Shown piece by piece: positions 52,730 through 61,600 of a stretch of 64,000 nt of DNA (position 1 is its first letter; each line of letters opens with the position of its first letter). Under the pieces are notes generated by a model. That model worked only from the letters and a program-made list of their open reading frames with translations. It ran no database searches and had not been told where the DNA came from. This DNA comes from Candidatus Liberimonas magnetica. GTDB taxonomy: Bacteria; Elusimicrobiota; Endomicrobiia; Endomicrobiales; JAFGIL01. The position numbers and the translations under genes are program-made. The DNA lies in contig JAJAPY010000010.1 in NCBI GenBank assembly GCA_020523885.1, positions 38,125 to 102,124 on the forward strand, in the 5' to 3' direction.

Positions 52730-54427
52730 TTATAATACCGTTACTGAAAGCACCTCTTCAACCGTAGTAAGCCCTTCTTTAAGCTTACCTACAGCCATAT
52801 TCCTAAGCGTATGCATTCCCTGTTGTAATGCTAATTCTTTTATATTTTGATCACTTTCTTCGTCAAGGATCATCTTTTTTAATTCCGGAGTAAGTTTGAG
52901 GGCTTCAATAATTGCATTTCTTCCGCGATATCCTGACCCATAGCATTTATCACAGCCTTTTCCATAAAAAAACTTTACATCTTTATCATTGTCTAATGCA
53001 AGTCTTCTTCTAACCGGATCTGATATCTCCTGCTCAGCCTTGCAATCAGGGCAGATTATGCGGATCAACCGCTGTGATATTACCAGGTCCACTGCATCAG
53101 TAATAAGAAAAGGTTCTATACCCATATAAGCCATGCGGCTCAGCGTGCTTACTGCGTCATTAGTGTGCAGTGTTGAAAGGACTAAATGCCCTGTGAGAGC
53201 TGCTTGTATGGAGATCTCTGCTGTTTCCTTGTCTCTTATTTCCCCAATCATTATTATATCTGGATCCTGCCTTAAAACAGATCTCAGTATACTTGCAAAG
53301 GTTAAACCTATGCTGGGCCTTGCCAGGACCTGATTAATCCCTTTAATTTCATATTCAACCGGGTCTTCGATAGTAATAATGTTCTTATCAGGGGTATTTA
53401 TGGAATTTAGCCCTGTATAAAGCGTGGTCGTTTTGCCGCTGCCTGTAGGGCCGGTCACAAGTATCATTCCATAAGGCCTTGCAAGAGAATCTGTATATTT
53501 TTCGACGTCTGCTTCCGAAAAGCCAAGCTTGTTAATGTCCAGGGCAAGGGCCGACCTGTCGAGGATCCTCATGACGATTTTTTCGCCGTAAAGTGTAGGC
53601 AAAGTAGAAACACGTACATCTACTTTTTTATTGCTAACTTTTACCCTGCACTTGCCGTCCTGGGGCAATCTCCTTTCTGCGATATCTAAATTAGCCATGA
53701 TTTTTATCCTGGATATAACCGATGAAAAATATTTTTTAGGAGGAGGGTCACAGACTACCAATTCCCCGTCAATACGCATCCTTAAAGAAACAGAATTGTC
53801 TCCGGGTTCTACATGAATATCGCTCGCTTTTTTTGTAACAGCTTCATACAATATCGCATTCACGTATTTTACTACCGGAGCCGCATCTGCATTGGATTCT
53901 TCGTAATTATCCTTTGTCTCCTTGAATTCTTCCGAGACCACTTCTTCCACCATCTCGTTTGCCATGTCTTTTACACTGCCGAAAGACGCAGAATAATATT
54001 TTTCAATCGCATCCATTATATCCGATTCCGGAGCCATGACCATGGAAAGATTTAAGTGGGATATCGACTCTAATTCTGCGATAATTAAACCATCGGTAGG
54101 GTCAGCAACTGCGATCTTTAGAGTGTTTTCTTGTTTTGAAATAGGCATAATAGTATATTTTCTTGCTATTCTTTCCGGTATTATCTGCAGCACTTCCTCT
54201 TCAATTTTGGTTTTTGACAATTGCACTAATTGCAAACTAAAAAGTTTTGAAAGGGCATCAAAATAATTTTCTTTAGAGATATAACCCTTATTGAGAAGTA
54301 TGACTCCTATTTTTTCATTTGTCTGTTTTCTTATCTCAAGGGCTTCTTTTAGATGTTCTTTTGTCACAAAACCGTTTGCAACAAGGATCTCACCGAAATA
54401 TTTTTTTCTAAACGGAGCTATTGTCAT
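52730..54427 (-). CDS. pilB: Pilus extension ATPase PilB
   Basis: 565 residues. N-terminal GSPII_E_N domain (FGEILVANGFVTKEHLKEAL ... SDIMDAIEKYY), then the motor: ASDIHVEPGD (~201), Walker A GPTGSGKTT (326-334), Asp box NIITIEDPVEYEI, Walker B DPDIIMIGEIRDKET, His box HLVLSTLHTNDA. The zinc-binding Cys quartet is in CPDCKAE and CDKCYGSGYRGR. AGGGTGA lies 7 nt before the ATG. First gene of the pilus operon. Confidence 0.96.
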   Translation of the reverse strand: MTIAPFRKKYFGEILVANGFVTKEHLKEALEIRKQTNEKIGVILLNKGYISKENYFDALSKLFSLQLVQLSKTKIEEEVLQIIPERIARKYTIMPISKQENTLKIAVADPTDGLIIAELESISHLNLSMVMAPESDIMDAIEKYYSASFGSVKDMANEMVEEVVSEEFKETKDNYEESNADAAPVVKYVNAILYEAVTKKASDIHVEPGDNSVSLRMRIDGELVVCDPPPKKYFSSVISRIKIMANLDIAERRLPQDGKCRVKVSNKKVDVRVSTLPTLYGEKIVMRILDRSALALDINKLGFSEADVEKYTDSLARPYGMILVTGPTGSGKTTTLYTGLNSINTPDKNIITIEDPVEYEIKGINQVLARPSIGLTFASILRSVLRQDPDIIMIGEIRDKETAEISIQAALTGHLVLSTLHTNDAVSTLSRMAYMGIEPFLITDAVDLVISQRLIRIICPDCKAEQEISDPVRRRLALDNDKDVKFFYGKGCDKCYGSGYRGRNAIIEALKLTPELKKMILDEESDQNIKELALQQGMHTLRNMAVGKLKEGLTTVEEVLSVTVL

Positions 54428-54522
54428 TGAAAATCACCCTTTTTTGTTTTTTTATGAGTTTATATTAAGTTAGCTTTATAGATTTAAATAGTTAATAAAT
54501 AAGACTTTTCTGATATTTTATT

Positions 54523-54551
54523 ATAATATAAAAAAAATATCATAAAGTCAA
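54523..54551 (-). promoter_or_regulatory. Putative promoter of pilB
   Basis: Minus strand: TTGACT (54546-54551), 17-nt spacer, TATTAT (54523-54528). About 95 nt upstream of the pilB start. The region is AT-rich, so chance matches are more likely here. Confidence 0.5.
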
Positions 54552-54844
54552 TTATTAAATTTTCGATATTATTGGATTTTATTTAGCACTAGTTAATTAA
54601 GAAAATATTCAAACAATAAAATTCGAGAGTTTGATTGTTTTTTTAATATTATTCGCTCACAGGCAACGATTAGATTTACATTAAAAACATTAAGGTTTTC
54701 AATGTAACATTCATTAGCCTAAACAAAATGTTCCTTAATGATGAACATTTTATTAATATGATTATTTCTTTTGATTTTCAATAAAATTACGAGAATAATA
54801 AGCAAAATTATTAAATTACGCTGTATACTTTACATTTCACAATT

Positions 54845-54873
54845 ATTATAACACACACTATTAATTTTGTCAA
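54845..54873 (-). promoter_or_regulatory. Perfect consensus promoter without an adjacent gene
   Basis: Minus strand: TTGACA (54868-54873), 17-nt spacer, TATAAT (54845-54850). No reading frame with a ribosome-binding site follows before pilB, 420 nt away. A hairpin lies ~100 nt downstream (54724-54751). Confidence 0.7.
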
Positions 54874-54985
54874 GATGTCGTTTTGCAAATATAACAATGA
54901 AAACCTTAAATTAAATTTACCAAATTTTTGTTTTTAAAGAGTTGAAATTCTAGTAAATATTTTACATATAATTCACAGGAATTCC

Positions 54986-55014
54986 TTGAAATTCCCATAA
55001 AATTTGTTTATAAT
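54986..55014 (+). promoter_or_regulatory. Promoter of the small gene at 55025, near-leaderless
   Basis: TTGAAA (54986-54991), 17-nt spacer, TATAAT (55009-55014). The ATG at 55025 is 10 nt after the -10 box, so the predicted leader is about 3-4 nt (or ~10 nt if the ATG at 55031 is used). No Shine-Dalgarno. Confidence 0.7.
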
Positions 55015-55024
55015 ATAATACAAT

Positions 55025-55516
55025 ATGTTTATGTATAAAAAAGATATAATTAAATCTGTTATTATTATTTCATTGCTGACCAATTTCATTCAAGCAAATG
55101 ATTTGAATGAATCCATGTGCGCGTCACTGCCTGCAATCCAGTCATCTGTTTTTGGAATAACTTCGTTTGCGCGTTTGCCATTAAAAATAATGACTGAGGT
55201 CTTGAAAGATGTTCCTTTTTCGCCGGAGTACAGACAACCGGTACAAAAACAGAGTAGAACTAAAGGTACGAAAAGAGACAGTTCTTTTTCCTTTTCCAAC
55301 CAAAAAGAAAACCTGAGTTTAAATCTTAAGATAGAGACAAACGAAAAAACAGTAATAAATAATTCGCAAATTCTAATTTCTGATATCGAAATCCTGGGCC
55401 TTGACCCGTTTCCTGATTGGCCACCTGGACTGTTTTGCATTTTTCTATTGATGTATCTTGTTTTATTGAGCAGGAGTAATTTGCCTTGGGAGATAAATGT
55501 CCCATATGTACTCTAG
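55025..55516 (+). CDS. Small hypothetical membrane or secreted protein
   Basis: 163 residues. An N-terminal hydrophobic segment (IIKSVIIISLLTNFIQA) that could be a signal peptide or anchor, a polar Lys/Ser-rich middle (RTKGTKRDSSFSFSNQKEN), and a second hydrophobic segment near the C-terminus (LFCIFLLMYLVLLSRS). A motif LDPFPDWPPG precedes the second helix. No family is recognised. Support for a real gene: its own promoter 10 nt upstream, a strong terminator that begins just after the stop codon, and a frame that fits exactly between the two. Start at 55025 or 55031. Confidence 0.65.
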   Translation: MFMYKKDIIKSVIIISLLTNFIQANDLNESMCASLPAIQSSVFGITSFARLPLKIMTEVLKDVPFSPEYRQPVQKQSRTKGTKRDSSFSFSNQKENLSLNLKIETNEKTVINNSQILISDIEILGLDPFPDWPPGLFCIFLLMYLVLLSRSNLPWEINVPYVL

Positions 55517-55517
55517 A

Positions 55518-55554
55518 GCCCATTTACGTTTAAACGTAAATGGGCTTTTTTATT
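55518..55554 (+). terminator. Rho-independent terminator
   Basis: A 28-bp perfect palindrome (55518-55545; arm GCCCATTTACG with its complement, TTTAAA centre) is followed by TTTTTTATTT. It starts 2 nt after the stop codon of the small gene and separates it from the giant gene. Confidence 0.88.
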
Positions 55555-55603
55555 TGTAAAATACTAAAGACTACAGAAGAACTGATTTTTTAAGCAAAAA
55601 AAC

Positions 55604-58600
55604 ATGGAACAGATTATGAATAATTTTTTAAAAATATATGAGAATACAATGAAATATTTTAAAAGATACAAGCTTAAATTGATATATCTTCTGCGGAATA
55701 TTGTTATGTATTTTCTGTGTAATCAACGGTTTAAAAAAATCGTATCTTCTATTACATTAGCCTGTTTCCTTATCTCTTTTGTCTTTGGAGAAGTCCTGCA
55801 TGCTTCTATAGAAAAACGCTCAAAAACTGACCAACTGCACCGGAGTTTGGAAGATCTCATAATACCACAAAGTTTTGGAAGAATAACTGACTCCTGTATA
55901 GAGGAGAACGAAGAGAATGAGGCTAATGGAATTGACAAACAAGGAGATGAACATGACAATACGCTGTCCGTAAAACGAAATCCGCTGGTAATAAATATCC
56001 AGGACCTGCATTGTCATCCGGAAGTTCAAAGGAATATTTCCAAGATACTGGCCTCTTTAGATAAAAATTACGGGTTTAACAGTATTTATGTAGAAGGCGG
56101 TTATGGCAAGGTAAGTACCTCCTGGCTCTGCAATATTAAAGATGAAGAGTTAAAGAACCATGTCCTGGAAAACTTGATCGCTAAAGGACGGCTTACCGGG
56201 ACAGAACATTATTCTGTTGTTTCGAACAAGCCCGGCCTGTTAAAAGGCATCGAAAATGAGGCTGTACATAAGCTCAACATCATAAGGCTTGGTAAAATCC
56301 TTAACAAGAAGGCGTATTTCAGTAACAAGATCAAGGATTTTGACCGCGATATTGAGTTCATGAAAGCCAGGTATTTTACTGCAAAGAACAAAAGCCTTAA
56401 CAGGCTTGTAGAAAAGCATAAAAAAGCCGGTATACAAACCAATGAATACTATGTTATGCTTGCTAAATATGTTGAAAAAATAAACAAAAACCCCGGCAAA
56501 TACAACAATATCCTGGCCCTGAACATGGCTAACTATCCGAATGTCAACAAATACCTGGAATTAAACCGATTAGCAAAACAATTAAAATACAAAAGAGTAG
56601 CTGTACAAATGCAGGAATTCATGGGGCTTATCAAGAACAAGCTTTCCTATTCTGCCTATACTTCGCTTATTCAAAAAACCGATAATTTTTCAAAAGCTGA
56701 CGAACTCTACATTTACCTAGCAAATATATCAAGATCATCAGGGTTCAGGGGGCAGGAATCACTTGAGAAATTCTCTGAACTCTATAAGTTTTTTGAATAC
56801 ACCGAGAAAAGCCAATCTTTAAATCCGATCAAGCTTATAAATGAAGAAAAACGTCTGGTCGAAGAAATCAGGATAGCGTTTTCACAGGACACGAGCGAAC
56901 TTGAAGTGTCATTCCTGTGCGATTTCTATATCTATTTCAGGGATTATTTGTCCAATACGCTCGCTGCAGAAGATTACGAGTATTTTAAGCAAAGGTTTGA
57001 CAGATTTAAAAAAATATGGGGTAAATATGCATTAAATAACAGAATTGCCGGGATGTCAAAGGACTTCGACCTGCTCAGCGGGTTTTATGAGACGAACTGT
57101 AAAAGGAATGATTGTTTTGTAAAGAATATTGATGAATTAGAAAACATTCAGGGAGCGGGAGACAGTAGACAGGGGACAGCAGAAACTTCGAAATCCGGAA
57201 TCCGGAATCCGAAATCAATATCTTCTTTACTAAAGGCTTCCGAAATTGTTGTTGTAGTAACCGGCGGATTCCATAGTGAAGGATTAAAAAAGATACTGAA
57301 AAAAAAGAAGATATCCTACATTTCTGTAACTCCAAATGTAACCCAGGATACAACGGTCTCAAACCAGATATACTGCGATCTGGTCAAAAAACAGGCGACC
57401 GCCCTGTTAAAACAAAAATTGCAGAACCAGTATAAAGGCACTCAATTATTTCAAACGCAATCCCTGGCCTTAGTATTGGGTTCTAATGATGCAAAGGTCA
57501 TTTCCGAGACAAAAGACAGCATAACTATTGAGATTGAAGGGGAGCCAATAACGCTTTCGCGCAATGATGAAGAAAGCGGATTTAAACTCCAGGGAAAATT
57601 AGATAAAGTATTAACCGTAGCAGGTAAAACATACGACGAGCAGCATGTCCAGCAGGCTTTGGAGCTTGCTGTTGACCAGGCCCTGCTTATTGCCAAGAAT
57701 ATAGAAGGCCTTGAGAGACCTCTTTTAAGCGCAGAAATTATTCGTAAATTGGTAGTTGCATTGTCTATATCTGCAGCCAAGGCTGGCCTATTGGAAGGCC
57801 TATTCGGCGGAGGCGGCCTTATCTGGGCTATAGCAAGCAGCAAAGAAATTCAAGATTTAATTACAAGTGAAGCAAAAATAGACCTTACAGAGTTAGATAT
57901 GCTTCCTGAATATATTCAGGAAATAGTAATGAATCATGCTCTCACATGTCAAAAACTAAAAACAATAGCAAAAGACAAACCGCTCCTGTCTGCAATTATA
58001 AGTATAAATGGAATGCAGGAATTTTTCGGCTCGCTTTTGATGAAAGATTTCGAGCTTAAGACTGTCTCCAGACAAAGTCAAGAACTGCCTAAAAATATTA
58101 CTGCTTTAACTGAAGAAGAATATTCGGAATTTGTGAAAAAACATAGGTTGGAAGATGAATATTGGGTTGGGCCGAATGAATATAGGATATCAGATAAAGA
58201 ATTATCTACTATGGGGGCAGGGAATTGTTTTGTTCCTGTTTTGATTGACCAAAAAAGATCAAGGTGTCTTATAGGGCATTTCCCGTATACTTATCTTTAT
58301 GGTGACAAGGAAAGAAGAAGGGAATTAAATCCTGAATTCTATGCTATGATAGACAGTGTTCGAGAAGAAGTGTCTGCTGGGAATTTCCGGTTGTATTTAT
58401 TTGCCGGAGCAATGCAATCTGATTTGTTCAAAGAAGATTCGGAAGCGGAAAAAAATAGAGTTAAGAAGTCAAAAGAAGAAATATTTGATGCTTTTGCTTC
58501 TATAGGTATTAAGGAACATGAAGATTTAACTCCTGATGAGATGGATATGATTTTAAAAGGCATAATAGCTGATCCTAAAAGCAACACAATTCGATATTTT

Positions 58601-61600
58601 TATAAAGCAAGAGCAAGCCAGCAGGCGATGAATAAAGAAAAAGAATCCGAATTGACAAAAAAAGCAGAGGCAAACGCAGCCGGCGCAGCTGCCAAGCCTG
58701 GCACCGGACTTCGAAACGAAAAAGACATAGATGGAACAATTAAAGAAGCAAAAGTATTTTTAAAGAAAATTTGCAAAAGCGCAAGAGAAATAGTAGCTGC
58801 AGCGCGCTTGAAGGGCGGGGTTACAAACGAAGGAGATTTAGATATTATTGAGGAAGCGGCATTAGAAGCAGAAGGTTTGATTCCTTCTTTTGATGAACTT
58901 ATTAAATTTATGAAAGAAGGCAGTAAAATTGAGGCATATACGCTCAGCGAAGAAAGGATTCAAGAGTTGTTTAACAATATTGTACCCGGTAATGGTTATG
59001 AAGGGAAACTTACGGTACAGGTTCAACGTGGAGCAAATCTTTCACAAACCAATATATTCCTGATAGAACGTACTATTCTAAAAGAGCTGTTCACAAATGC
59101 CTTAAAATATGGCAAAGAAGAAATAAAGGTAGCTATCGGTAGAAGCGAAGCTGGTAATATTGTCATTCAAGTTTCTAATATCATGATGACTGCTGATGAA
59201 TTACGGGCAAAAACTATTTCCAGTTCAGGGATAGGGACTGAATTATTAAAGAACTTAAAAGAAGTATTCGGTGAGGGATACTCTTCATCTGCAAAACAAC
59301 TATCTCTTCAGGGACAAGAGGAGTATGTAGCAGCAGTTACGATACCTGACCGCAAACCTCAAGGGGATATATATGAATTTGTAGAAAGAACTCTGTTTCA
59401 TGAACTTGGCAACCACATGAATCAAATGATAGGCTTTCTAGGGACTAATAAGATAGAAGGAACTTTAGACTTGAAGGATACAGTCTGGGAAAAGCCGTAT
59501 AATTGCAGAAAACAATTAGGTGAATTCCGTGAGAAGATAAAAGACCTGGTAAGCCGCCAGCAAGCTATGCCTGCAGCAGGCCGGCTGGAGTATGTAAATA
59601 TACGTGTAGAAGGCAAAAACTTAAAACTAAAGCAGGTTTTAGTTCAGGTTGCTAAGATAGCGGCAGACATAGGGATGGTTGAAAAACTCGATAGCGGTGA
59701 ATATAAACTGGCAGCCGGACATGATGAAGTAGATATTGACGGACTCGCAAAAGCATTATACGGTTGGCATACCAATGAAAAACCCGTAGTACAAGTTAAA
59801 GGCTCTTCCGGTAACGAGGTCAAAGTAATCACACCTTCGCTGGCTCTATTTGCAGCAGAACTGAAGATAATCGGGCCAGATTATAATCTTTTATCAGGGC
59901 ATACCCTGGGGCATCTTACAGCTCTTGAACAAGCATTAGATACCTTGCCGGAAAAGGAAGTACGTGAACGGGAATTTAAGCAGGAATTCTCTGCATTGCA
60001 GGAAAAGGTCAAAGAAAGCCCTGAAAAACTCTCCGATATAATAAGGCGCCTTGAAGACGGAGAACAGCGCCTTAAAGGCGGAACTGATGTAAAGCAGGCA
60101 GAAGAAGATATTAAAAAGGCACTAGCAGATCTTAGAGATCTGTATAACGATATTAATGATACGCTTGTATTGGTTTGTTTGGTGGCACTGTCATTAGATT
60201 CCACCCTGGCAAACCATATTTCTGATAAAGTTGCAAAACCGCTTGCCATGCTTCATGGAAGCCAAGAATTGTTGGAAGAAGATGATAAATATGAATTCAT
60301 AAATGAACCGATAAAGTTATTAAAAGATTTCCAATTAGCCGGGCGGTTTAATAATTTATTCGGACGCCTTAAGGTCATTGATCAGGCTTGTGTGCCGGAC
60401 AAAGAAAAAGGAAACGGGATATCTTTTGATAAAGAAATTTATTATAAAGAAATGTGCAGGACCTTACAGCAAGAACTGAAAAATGCACCCGGTATTATAG
60501 AACGTTTACAGAAACAACCTGACTGGCAGACTGCAGGGCCAGACGCATTGAACGAACTGCATGAGTTAGCAGCTACTCTTGATATATATTTCAGAGAAGT
60601 GAGGGAGTTTGAAAACCTGCTTGCTAATACTCCTATTCACACCAATCCGGCAGTTAAAGCACTCTGGGATTCTGTATACCCTATTCTGCCGCCCCTGTGG
60701 AATGCCATTAAAACCAAAAACTACCAAAACATACAACCAAATATTCAGTTATTGCTTACTGCATTGGCAGATAAACAAGCACAGATAGAAGCCCTGTCAA
60801 AGCCAGAAGCCGGAGTTAATATTGAGCAGCCGGCTGCCACAGGGTTCACGCAAGCTATGGCTGATGAATTGATAAAAGAATTATTGGCAACTACGCCGCT
60901 TGGTAAGTGTAAAGATTTAAGCGATGAAATAATAAAGGTTGTAGCAGGTGAGATGATTAAAGGAGAAAGATTACAGCCTCTTCCCAAACAGGCAATAGAC
61001 ACAGATCTTCAAACGCAGGCTAACGAAGTACTTGGAGAACTAAATGTAGACGAATTAAAAGGTTTAGAAATAGAGGTAGAAAGGCACCCTGTTAATTCTA
61101 TGGGTCTGATAAGGATAGAAGACGGAGTGTACGGCCACTGCGGGCTGGTAAAAGAAGGGAATAAACTTAAATTCTTGGTATCAGATAAGTTTTATGAAAT
61201 ACACGATAAAGCAGAGTTTGGCAAGGTAATAACAGCAGAGCTTAATGAATATATTACATTGAATTTGCGTGACAGGATGGAATATCTTATTCTAACTGAA
61301 TACATAGCCAAGGCAGCCACTAGAGAAACCCCGCCGATACGCGGCGACCCGCTTGACCCCGTGGTAAGGTTTAATGCATATCACCAGATGATAGAAGAAT
61401 ATGAAAGTTATTCCAATGATAAAGAAGTTCACGCCAAGTCCAAAGAATACCTGCTGCGCAACCAAGACCTAAGTATAATATCAAAAGAAATAACATCCAT
61501 AGTATCAAAACTCTATCCCGGGATAGAGCCAATTAATAAGTTAATAGAGATGTTAACAGAAGTGCCAATGTTCATAAAGCCGGAAGCAGGTACACCTGTC

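Larger units (their letters stand above)
54428..55024. other. 597-bp AT-rich divergent promoter region
   Basis: No coding region supported. Contents: the putative pilB promoter (54523-54551), a hairpin at 54724-54751 (AAAATGTTC / GAACATTTT, loop 9-10), a consensus promoter on the minus strand (54845-54873) far upstream of pilB, and the plus-strand promoter at 54986-55014. The stretch is far more AT-rich than its surroundings. Confidence 0.65.

Noticed and set aside
55090..55523. Minus-strand frames opposite the small gene at 55025
   Set aside because: The plus-strand gene has a promoter and terminator in the right places; the minus-strand frames have neither.
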